Source of the DNA: an uncultured Saprospiraceae bacterium
GTDB taxonomy: Bacteria > Bacteroidota > Bacteroidia > Chitinophagales > Saprospiraceae
NCBI GenBank assembly: GCA_938015415.1
Contig: CALLPK010000066.1
Coordinates: 1 to 64,000 of the forward strand
Length of the DNA stretch: 64,000 nt
Direction: 5' to 3'
Part shown: positions 43,482 through 51,137 of the stretch, in pieces
Position numbering within the stretch: the first letter of the stretch is position 1
How the letters are laid out: every line of letters begins with the position of its first letter
The notes under the pieces: generated by a model
The model's database searches: none
Told to the model about the DNA's origin: nothing
Seen by the model: only the letters and a program-made list of their open reading frames with translations
Translations under genes and position numbers: made by a program

Positions 43482-45116
43482 TTATTTTGTGGCGGATTTT
43501 GTTCTTAATTTATTTAGCCGATCGCGGATAAGTTCCCAGTTGATTAACTTAGAATCATTCATGGCGCGGGAAGTTAACAACAATCCTAGAGGAAATAAAA
43601 TAGCGCAGGGCATCCACGCTGCTAGCAGGGCAGGGAGGGTATTACTTTCTGCTACTTTTTTAAAAAAGATTCCCATAATAATAAAAAATACGAAAAAGAA
43701 AATAGCTACCAAAATAGGATAGCCAAATCCGCCTTTCCGAATAATAGCGCCCATTGGTGCGCCGATAAACAAAAAGATCATACAGACGACGGCCATGCTG
43801 TATTTATTGTTTAATTCAAACACATGCTTTACTCTGTATTCTGTTTTGGATGAGATACTAATATTGGAAGACTGACTTTCGTTGGATAAGCTATGGAGCG
43901 CAGAACTAAGTCTTCGAGTGATGGCATTTTTATCTTTTTTTACAAATGTTTCCAAAAAATTGGCGTATTGCATGAGAGAGTCGAGCGATTTTTGTTGAGG
44001 AATATTACCGGCATATTTAGGGGTCGCTCTGGGTGTTTTTTTACTTTTTTTCGGTTTTACCGATAATATATTTTTTTCACTATCTTCTGGAGACTGATCG
44101 TCGGCTAGTTCAATTTTTTGCTGAATATCAGGGTTTGGAAAATCCGGCGTTCTGGTGTCAGGATTTTTAGTCACCGTAATTTTCTGTTTAATACTATCTT
44201 TCAGGAAGTGATAATTTCGATAAATATGGTTATGGTATTTTTCCCAGCGGCGGTCGAGTTCTGAGTCAATCGAGTCAATCGCTATGCGTAGTTGGGCAGC
44301 ACTAAGCATGGTATAATTATTTTGAAATAATTCCCGGTCCGTTTCCCGCATATCAAATTCACTCAGATCAAATACTTTGGTCCATTCTTTAAAAGAAGTA
44401 CGCACAAAAGGATAGTTTTTAGTTTTTTCCTTGGTTGTTTTTTTATCGGGATTGACTTTGGTCTCCTGATATTGCGTACCGTCAAAAAGGTTCATCACAA
44501 AAAACTGTTTATCGGCGGTAGTAAACATTTCTCCTTTACTGGCAGTAATGACGCTGACTTTTTTATTATTATAAGAATTGTGGTCGTAAATCAGGACATC
44601 GTGGATCGTTCGGTTGTCAGGATCTTTGCCACCGATGTGGATGATCATATTGCGAAAATCGTCGTTAAAGACCCCTGTTTCGAGGCTGAGCATCGGTTTT
44701 TGGCGTTTGATGTCGTAGAGGCGAGACTTAAACTTCAGGTTGGCTACCGGAATGACGTAATTAGAACAAAAGAAAGAAAGAAGCATCACCCCAAAACCAA
44801 GGACAATTAGTGGTGCCATAATACGTAAGAGTGGAACGCCTGCTGATTTCAGGGCGGCTAGTTCGTAATGCTCGGCCATATTACCCATCACCATTACCGA
44901 AGAGATTAAAATCGCGATAGGAAGTGCCATTGGGACCAGAGAAACAGATAGATAGCCAATCAGCTCAATCATCACGAACATTCCCGTTCCTTTTCCAATA
45001 ATATCGTCAATATAAACCCAGAGGAACTGCATGATTAGTACAAACAGCCCAATACAAAAGGTAGCGATAAATGGCGCAATAAAACTTTTAGCCAGTAATA
45101 GATCTATTTTTTTCAC
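43482..45116 (-). CDS. LptF/LptG-family permease
   Basis: 544 residues from a GTG at 45116. Three helices near the N-terminus (with EHYELAALKSAGVPLLRIMAPL) and three near the C-terminus bracket a periplasmic domain, the YjgP/YjgQ layout of LptF and LptG. These proteins form, with LptB, the ABC transporter that extracts LPS from the inner membrane. The periplasmic domain carries an extra low-complexity, charged insert of about 100 residues (around 295-410, Lys/Pro/Asp-rich). The gene heads a two-gene unit with the PAP2 gene. Nine octamer repeats begin 13 bases upstream of the start codon. Confidence 0.9.
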   Translation of the reverse strand: MKKIDLLLAKSFIAPFIATFCIGLFVLIMQFLWVYIDDIIGKGTGMFVMIELIGYLSVSLVPMALPIAILISSVMVMGNMAEHYELAALKSAGVPLLRIMAPLIVLGFGVMLLSFFCSNYVIPVANLKFKSRLYDIKRQKPMLSLETGVFNDDFRNMIIHIGGKDPDNRTIHDVLIYDHNSYNNKKVSVITASKGEMFTTADKQFFVMNLFDGTQYQETKVNPDKKTTKEKTKNYPFVRTSFKEWTKVFDLSEFDMRETDRELFQNNYTMLSAAQLRIAIDSIDSELDRRWEKYHNHIYRNYHFLKDSIKQKITVTKNPDTRTPDFPNPDIQQKIELADDQSPEDSEKNILSVKPKKSKKTPRATPKYAGNIPQQKSLDSLMQYANFLETFVKKDKNAITRRLSSALHSLSNESQSSNISISSKTEYRVKHVFELNNKYSMAVVCMIFLFIGAPMGAIIRKGGFGYPILVAIFFFVFFIIMGIFFKKVAESNTLPALLAAWMPCAILFPLGLLLTSRAMNDSKLINWELIRDRLNKLRTKSATK

Positions 45117-45129
45117 TTAATTATAGGAT

Positions 45130-45201
45130 GTTGAATTGTTGAATTGTTGAATTGTTGAATTGTTGAATTGTTGAATTGTTGAATCGTTGAATCGTTGAGT
45201 T
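45130..45201 (+). repeat. Nine tandem octamers (GTTGAATT type) upstream of the permease gene
   Basis: Six contiguous copies of GTTGAATT (45130-45177), two of GTTGAATC (45178-45193) and one GTTGAGTT (45194-45201). Read towards the gene they form AATTCAAC units ending 13 bases before its start codon. Confidence 0.95.
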
Positions 45202-45220
45202 TGCTCTAAAAAGTGTTTTT

Positions 45221-45247
45221 CTCGCAGAGGGCGCAAAGACGCAGAGA
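45221..45247. repeat. GCAGAG/GCAAAGACGCAGAG short repeat
   Basis: GCAGAGGGCGCAAAGACGCA and the following GAG form internal near-repeats of GCAAAG/GCAGAG. Sequences of this look recur between genes in many bacterial genomes; here it occurs once next to the octamer array. Only a suggestion. Confidence 0.3.
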
Positions 45248-45469
45248 TTCTATAACGTGTAAATCTTTTATCGTAAGATCCAGGCAAAAGAAAAATTCCA
45301 GAACTTTTATCCAGAACCGTATTTTTAATTTACCTCCATATAGGATATGAGTGGTGGACCAAGGGTAAAGATACGATATGCCGGTGATTCCCGGATATTG
45401 CTTCCATTCTTTATACTACTATTCAACGAATTTGTTTATCAGAAAGGTATGTGAGCATTTCTAAACTAG

Positions 45470-45501
45470 AAAAAGCCAACGTAATTTGTACGTTGGCTTT
45501 T
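45470..45501 (-). terminator. Intrinsic terminator, minus strand (possibly both strands)
   Basis: AAAAGCCAACGTA (45471-45483) pairs perfectly with TACGTTGGCTTTT (45489-45501). In minus direction five T's follow. No annotated gene ends here other than the putative small transcript from about 45913. Confidence 0.75.
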
Positions 45502-45701
45502 GCCATAATTGATAATTAAAAAGAAATCGACCGCAAAATCGTTCTTTCATACTGAAAAACATTCCTTCAGAACGTTCCGACGAAGCGTTTCGGTCCCGAA
45601 AAGGATAACTAAAAGAAAAAAAAGTATATGTTCTGGGAGAATATGGACGGAAAACCATGGTTTTCCTGATTTTTTGGAATTACTCTTTCGAGAATAAAAA
45701 A

Positions 45702-45836
45702 TTAGCCGTTGGCTAAAGCAGAAGTTGGGATTAATTGGTCGCTGTTTTGAATTTTAATTACTTTACTTTTAATCTTCGAAAGGAAGTGAGTAGAAGAAAG
45801 CGAATTAGTTTTTTTTGCATTTTTTAAAGGCTTCAT
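45702..45836 (-). CDS. 44-residue basic peptide, possible small gene
   Basis: An ATG at 45836 opens 44 codons (MKPLKNAKKTNSLSS at the start, IPTSALANG at the end) with nine Lys, no Cys and no membrane helix. A near-consensus -7 box lies 84-91 bases upstream and a terminator about 200 bases downstream, so a transcript is likely. A peptide of this kind could be a leader-like or ribosomally made precursor, but no modification enzyme adjoins. The alternative is that the RNA itself is the product. The stop codon sits in a TTAGCC/GGCTAA hairpin. Confidence 0.4.
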   Translation of the reverse strand: MKPLKNAKKTNSLSSTHFLSKIKSKVIKIQNSDQLIPTSALANG

Positions 45837-45919
45837 GATACTGTAATTTAGGTTAGTTAGTTAAAAATCAGTCATAAAATGCGGTCATATTCGTTATTCA
45901 GTATCTCCATTTGGTGGCG

Positions 45920-45950
45920 TAAAGATAAGCTAAAGTTTTTGATTTCCTAA
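45920..45950 (-). promoter_or_regulatory. Promoter-like site of the small transcript
   Basis: TATCTTTA (45927-45920, minus strand) with TTTA about 20 bases upstream in place of TTTG. The transcript would start near 45913. Confidence 0.45.
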
Positions 45951-46381
45951 AATTATTAACAAATAAAAAAAAATCGAATATTAGTAAAAACGGAAAATAG
46001 GTTATAATTATTCTGTAAAGTAGCAGAAATATAGCATTAGGAGTTGTAAAATGATAATTAACAAAACTTTATTTTATGGTTGGTTTTTTGTCATTCTTTT
46101 CAGGAACATTAATTTTAGATCATTTATGGGGGCTAAAACTAATTATTTATGGTTTTAGTATCTTTTTTCCATTAATAATTCTGTTCGCTTAATAATTGGT
46201 GGATCAAAAAGAATAAACGGCTTTCAGCGTATTCTATCTTTTCTTATTTTAGATCAGAAAATTAACTAATGGTTTTTTTGTCATAGAATTTATTTTAATT
46301 GTGGTTCTTTATTAACTTCCACCTCTTATTAGATAGAAGCGTACTAAATTTATTAACCATTTTCAATTAGATCCAAACACC
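45951..46381. other. AT-rich intergenic region before the Asp-box propeller gene
   Basis: No gene, repeat or terminator is supported. It must hold the promoter of the plus-strand gene at 46382, which I could not pinpoint. Confidence 0.4.
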
Positions 46382-49270
46382 ATGAGAATTATCATTTTTG
46401 TTAGTACTCTATTGTTTTATGCTCCTTTATTAATAGCCCAATCTATTCAGCCATCCGCTACGCCCGCTGCTGAAAGACTCAAAGCAGAACAACAAAGAAT
46501 ACTGCTCGGCAAAAACTCTATACTCAACGCAGTCACCTTTCGCTCTGCAGGTCCTACCGTTTTTAGTGGACGGGTAACCGATCTTGCGGTGGATCCCACC
46601 GATCCTACCCATTTCTACGCAGCTTACGCCTCCGGTGGACTCTGGGAAACCAAAAGCAATGGTACCCGATTTTCTCCTTTATTTGAAGAAGCCGCTACCA
46701 TGACAATCGGTGATATTGCCGTTAACTGGTCTGATAGTATTATCTGGATCGGGACCGGAGAAAATAATTCCAGTCGCTCTTCCTACAGTGGTGTAGGAAT
46801 ATATAAAAGTATTGATGGAGGTAAAACCTGGCAACACCGTGGTCTGCCCGAATCCCACCACATCGGCCGGATCATTTTGCATCCTGATAATAAAGATATT
46901 CTTTGGGTTGCCGTCCTGGGACACTTGTATTCTCCCAACGAAGAACGTGGGGTTTATAAGACTACCGATGGCGGCATTACCTGGAAAAAAACACTTTTTG
47001 TAGATGATAATAGTGGTGCGATCGACCTGATCATTGATTCCGAAAATCCGGAAATACTTTACGCCTCTACCTGGCACCGGGAACGTCGAGCGTGGAATTT
47101 TGTCGAATCCGGTGCGGGTTCGCTGATCCATAAATCAACCGATGGCGGACAGAACTGGTCCATCATCAGCGGGCCGGATAGTGGTTTTCCGAACGGCGAT
47201 GGAGTGGGGCGTATCGGATTGGCACTCACTAAAACCAATGCGGGAAAAACCCGGTTGTACGCCATTGTAGATAACTATTTCCGTCGGCCGAAATCAGATA
47301 AAGACAAGGACAACGAACGGCTTACCAAGGATTCTTTTCGGGAAATGGACGCACTTGGGTTTGACAAACTGAAAGATGAACCTTTTCAGAAATTTCTGAC
47401 CGAGAATGGATTTCCAAAAAAATATTCTATCAAGAAAATTCGTGAAATGGTCAAGTCTGGGAAAATTAAACCAGTCGCTTTAACAGAGTATTTAGAAAAT
47501 GCGAATTCTTTATTGTTTGATACGCCGGTGATCGGCGCGGAAGTATACGTGTCAGACGACGAAGGTCAATCCTGGAAGAAAACCCACGAAGGATATTTGG
47601 ATCGGGTTTATAATTCTTACGGATATTATTTTGGACAAGTCCGCGTTTCGCCGCGCAACGCCGATCATATCTATATATATGGTGTACCGATTTTACGGAG
47701 TCTGGACGGAGGGAAAACTTTTGAAAATATCAACGGTAGAAATGTACACGTAGATCATCACGCCATGTGGGTTAGTCCCGATCGCGATGGACATCTGATT
47801 ATTGGCAACGATGGAGGAGTAAATATTTCTTACGACAATGGGGACAGTTGGTATAAGTGTAATTCGCTACCCGTTGGACAGTTTTACGCAGTGGCCGTTG
47901 ACAACGAAGAACCCTACAATATTTACGGGGGACTACAGGACAATGGTGTTTGGGTGGGACCGAGCAATTATAAAGCGAACGACGGATGGCAGAACTCAGG
48001 TAAATATCCTTATGATTTTTTGTTGGGCGGAGATGGGATGCAAGTGCAAGTGGATCCGAGAGATAATAACATCGTGTACACTGGATTTCAATTTGGATTT
48101 TATTACCGAATTGATCGAGCAAAAAACGAACGTAAATTAATTCAGCCCCGCCACGAACTGGGCGAGCGGCCTTTACGATTTAACTGGCAGACACCGATTC
48201 ATCTTTCCGTTCACCAACCCGACATCTTATATTTGGGTTCTAATTTTGTGCATCGGTCATTCAAGCAAGGAGAAGATTTTGAGAAGATTTCCAAAGACCT
48301 GACCAAAGGTGGCCGGAAGGGGGATGTTGCCTACGGAACGATTACCGATATTCACGAATCGCCCCTGCAGTTTGGACTGCTCTACGCGGGGACGGACGAT
48401 GGTTTGATACACGTGAGTCGCGACGGGGGATTTTCCTGGACGGATATCTCGCGCGGATTCCCAGCCGATCTTTGGGTAACGACGGTGGCTGCTTCTGCGC
48501 ACGATTTGGGAACCGTGTATGCGACCCTCAATGGCTACCGCTGGGATGATTTTACGTCTTATGTGTATCGTTCCACTGACTTTGGTGAAAACTGGCAGCG
48601 GATCGGTCTGGACTTACCGCTGGAACCCGTCAATGTGATAAGAGAGGATCCAAACAATAAAAATATAGTTTACGTAGGGACCGATCATGGTCTTTATGTA
48701 TCGCTGAATGGCGGCATTAATTTTATGCAAATGCGTACTGGAATGCCGGCGGTGTCGGTACACGATCTGGTGATTCATCCGCGCGACCGCGACCTGATCG
48801 TGGGTACACACGGCAGGAGTATCTACGTTGGTTCGGTCAAAGAAGTACAGCAGCTGGAAGATGCGGTGATGAGTAAGCCGGTCCACGTTTTTACGATGGA
48901 TAAAGTGCGGTACAGTTCCCGGTGGGGTAGTAAACGGGGCTGGTTTTCGGACGATCGGGTACCCGAAGAAAAGATTCCGGTCTACACCCAAAAAGCGGGA
49001 AAAATTACGGTTACGATTGAAACGGAAAAGGGCGGTAAACTACAAAGTTTTTCTACCGAAACGAAAAAGGGTTTGAACTATATTAATTATGACCTTACCG
49101 TAGGAAAAGGAATGGAAGAATCGTATCAGTCTTTCTTGAATAGTAAAAAGGAGGATACCCTGAAAGTGAAAGCGGCGGATAACGGGATGGTGTTTTTGCG
49201 ACCGGGGACGTATACGGTGAAGGTAGCGAAGGATGGGAAAATGGAAAAAACGGAGCTGGTGGTGGAATAG
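46382..49270 (+). CDS. Exported sortilin/VPS10-like Asp-box (BNR) propeller protein
   Basis: 962 residues with a signal peptide ending LIAQ. Nine Asp-box type motifs run through the protein (SIDGGKTW, TTDGGITW, STDGGQNW, SDDEGQSW, SLDGGKTF, SYDNGDSW, SRDGGFSW, STDFGENW, SLNGGINF), giving a sortilin-like propeller. A charged helical insert interrupts it at about 300-390. The last 110 residues are beta-rich and end KTELVVE; no T9SS sorting domain is present, so it is probably periplasmic. No sialidase or glycosidase residues are recognisable. Proteins of this build are abundant in Bacteroidota and mostly uncharacterised. Confidence 0.88.
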   Translation: MRIIIFVSTLLFYAPLLIAQSIQPSATPAAERLKAEQQRILLGKNSILNAVTFRSAGPTVFSGRVTDLAVDPTDPTHFYAAYASGGLWETKSNGTRFSPLFEEAATMTIGDIAVNWSDSIIWIGTGENNSSRSSYSGVGIYKSIDGGKTWQHRGLPESHHIGRIILHPDNKDILWVAVLGHLYSPNEERGVYKTTDGGITWKKTLFVDDNSGAIDLIIDSENPEILYASTWHRERRAWNFVESGAGSLIHKSTDGGQNWSIISGPDSGFPNGDGVGRIGLALTKTNAGKTRLYAIVDNYFRRPKSDKDKDNERLTKDSFREMDALGFDKLKDEPFQKFLTENGFPKKYSIKKIREMVKSGKIKPVALTEYLENANSLLFDTPVIGAEVYVSDDEGQSWKKTHEGYLDRVYNSYGYYFGQVRVSPRNADHIYIYGVPILRSLDGGKTFENINGRNVHVDHHAMWVSPDRDGHLIIGNDGGVNISYDNGDSWYKCNSLPVGQFYAVAVDNEEPYNIYGGLQDNGVWVGPSNYKANDGWQNSGKYPYDFLLGGDGMQVQVDPRDNNIVYTGFQFGFYYRIDRAKNERKLIQPRHELGERPLRFNWQTPIHLSVHQPDILYLGSNFVHRSFKQGEDFEKISKDLTKGGRKGDVAYGTITDIHESPLQFGLLYAGTDDGLIHVSRDGGFSWTDISRGFPADLWVTTVAASAHDLGTVYATLNGYRWDDFTSYVYRSTDFGENWQRIGLDLPLEPVNVIREDPNNKNIVYVGTDHGLYVSLNGGINFMQMRTGMPAVSVHDLVIHPRDRDLIVGTHGRSIYVGSVKEVQQLEDAVMSKPVHVFTMDKVRYSSRWGSKRGWFSDDRVPEEKIPVYTQKAGKITVTIETEKGGKLQSFSTETKKGLNYINYDLTVGKGMEESYQSFLNSKKEDTLKVKAADNGMVFLRPGTYTVKVAKDGKMEKTELVVE

Positions 49271-49278
49271 AAATTAGT

Positions 49279-49309
49279 AAAGTAGCAGGTACAAAGGACC
49301 GGCTGCTTT
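49279..49309 (+). terminator. Terminator-like hairpin after the propeller gene
   Basis: AAAGTAGCAGGT (49279-49290) pairs with ACCGGCTGCTTT (49298-49309) with one mismatch and one wobble; a weak T-rich tail follows. Confidence 0.55.
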
Positions 49310-49343
49310 ATTAATGTTTTTAGATTGAACAATCCATAAAAAC

Positions 49344-49676
49344 TTATCGACGAGTATTATCCATTTCGATAATTTCCTTTAGCGTTTTATCTCCGTCAAA
49401 ACCCTCTTCCATGAGTTGGAACACTTTAAATTCTGTTCTACGGTTTTTCTGATGTTGCTCCTCTGTCCAAGTTACGTTATTTCCACACTCATTCATCAGT
49501 CTTGATTCTCCGTATCCATTTGCGGTAATTAAGTTGGTCATTCTGGTAGATACTGATAAAGACATCTTTAATTCGATGTTTTGTTCGCTATCGAAAATAT
49601 AACCAGGAAAAGTAGTTTCCTGAGTATAACCGCATAAGAAAAGTATAGAAAATAGAAGACAAAAAATATATTTATT
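49344..49676 (-). pseudogene. Decayed OmpA-type lipoprotein gene
   Basis: The frame codes for a lipoprotein-like signal (KYIFCLLFSILFLCGYTQET) about 25 residues before the C-terminal third of an OmpA domain (ITANGYGESRLMNECGN and EQHQKNRRTEFKVF). The OmpA end parallels the intact domain at 37661-39850. The central part of the domain, including the TDxxG strand, is missing, and no ATG, GTG or TTG precedes the signal; the only ATG (49565) would drop the signal. An internal deletion plus loss of the start codon is the simplest reading. Functional translation from ATT cannot be excluded. Confidence 0.7.
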
Positions 49677-49841
49677 CCCTAGGATTAAGTGGCTAACAGG
49701 AATGTATTTAACTACTTTATCTGCTGGAAGATATAATCAACATTTCAGGTAAATTGCAGTGCTATTCTGGCTTTTTTAAATTATTGGATAAGGGTTTTTT
49801 GTGTCATATCTTCTCAGTTCACTAAGAATTTTCATAAGCCA

Positions 49842-50771
49842 CTAATTTAAATTGAATTTTACGGGTAGGTTAAAGAAAACTTTCACTGGTTTACCATCTT
49901 GTTTTCCGGCTTTCCAGTCTGGCATTTCTTTGATAATTCTGATACATTCTTTTTCAATACTTTCACAGATTCCAGATAAGGTTTCAATGATTGTAATGCT
50001 TCCATCTTTATTTATGACAAACCTAATCAGGGCTCGTCCTTCTATTTGGAAATTTCTTGCTGTTTGGGGATATTTTATATTTTTATAAATGTATTGTAGC
50101 ATGGTATTGTCAGAACATTCTTTTCTTTCTTTTTCATTGGTAATGCTGTGACATGAACTCATATATGGCATGTTTTGCTCTCCAACCGCTAAATTTTCTA
50201 CTTGTTTTGATTGTTGATAAATAGTATCTGATTTATAAATACCCTGGTTGACAATGGTACCAAGACTGTCATATTGGGTAAACTCACCTTCTTTTATTCC
50301 ATTTTGAAAAATTATTTCTTCCTTAATTTTTCCTTTGTAATCATAAAATTTCCAAAGACCTGTTTCTTTTCCGGAGTCAAATTTACCTTCTGAATTGACA
50401 ATATTGTCTTTATAGTAATAAAACTTCCAATGACCGTTTTCTTTGTTATTATGAAAATTTCCTTCGCTTTTAAAATTTCCACTATCAAACCATCGTTGTG
50501 ATAAACCTTCTTTGATCTTCAGGTTTTTTGATTGGAAAGAGACCTTGGAGGTAAGCTGTTTTTTTTCAGGATAGAAAATTCTTAAAACATATTTTTCATC
50601 AACGGTTTTGGTTGTGACGTAATGATACCAGCTAAAAATTTCTATTTCGCCTGGATCAAAAAATTGCTTATACTTTCCTCTAAATTCAGAAGAAGTGCCT
50701 ACTCCCTTAGAACTTGTAAAACAACCGCTGAATAACATAATTGAAAATAATCCGACAAAATATCTACTCAT
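49842..50771 (-). CDS. Lipoprotein with MORN-like repeats and a TonB C-terminal domain
   Basis: 309 residues. Lipobox LFSGC at about residue 16. Residues about 85-200 hold MORN/YwqK-type repeats (ENGHWKFYYYKD, ETGLWKFYDYKG, KEGEFTQYDS). Residues about 228-309 match the TonB C-terminal domain (YPQTARNFQIEGRALIRFVI, PVKVFFNLPVKF). A normal TonB is anchored by an N-terminal helix that contacts ExbB; here a lipid anchor replaces it, so classical energy transduction is doubtful. It may use the fold for binding or have another role. A Cys pair in the linker (SSCHS, KECSD) is notable. Confidence 0.85.
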   Translation of the reverse strand: MSRYFVGLFSIMLFSGCFTSSKGVGTSSEFRGKYKQFFDPGEIEIFSWYHYVTTKTVDEKYVLRIFYPEKKQLTSKVSFQSKNLKIKEGLSQRWFDSGNFKSEGNFHNNKENGHWKFYYYKDNIVNSEGKFDSGKETGLWKFYDYKGKIKEEIIFQNGIKEGEFTQYDSLGTIVNQGIYKSDTIYQQSKQVENLAVGEQNMPYMSSCHSITNEKERKECSDNTMLQYIYKNIKYPQTARNFQIEGRALIRFVINKDGSITIIETLSGICESIEKECIRIIKEMPDWKAGKQDGKPVKVFFNLPVKFNLN

Positions 50772-51137
50772 TTAGTATAAAATTTAAATTAAAAAAATTG
50801 CAAACTTAATGATAAATAATGAATTTTATCCTATTTGTATTTCTGCTACTGCGTCTTAAACGACTTTTCAATAATCAGGTTGACCCAATTATTGGAACTA
50901 ACCGCTATCAATTAAATCCAGTCTAGATTATATTCTAAAATATAATGGAATCTAACACGAATTTAAAAATAATTCTCCCCAAAAATTATTATCTTGCTAT
51001 CAAGTAAGGTCGCAATCACTTCTGACTATACAAATAGACATACACAAACTTGAGAATACAAATACCGCTATTGCGTTATAACCTTAAACAATAGCGATTT
51101 AAGAAGGATCATTAGAACCCTCTTGGTAGGAAGCACT
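50772..51137. other. AT-rich intergenic region
   Basis: Divergent upstream regions of the TonB-domain lipoprotein gene and the GH3/beta-lactamase gene. No gene, hairpin or clear promoter pair is seen. A TTG at 51123 is an alternative start for the plus-strand gene. Confidence 0.4.

Noticed and set aside
45130-45201. Possible CRISPR array
   Set aside because: Units are 8 bp and directly contiguous, without spacers, and no cas gene is present.
45461-45697. Two overlapping frames of about 60 codons on opposite strands
   Set aside because: Both run across or up to the terminator hairpin or through low-complexity sequence and show no protein features.
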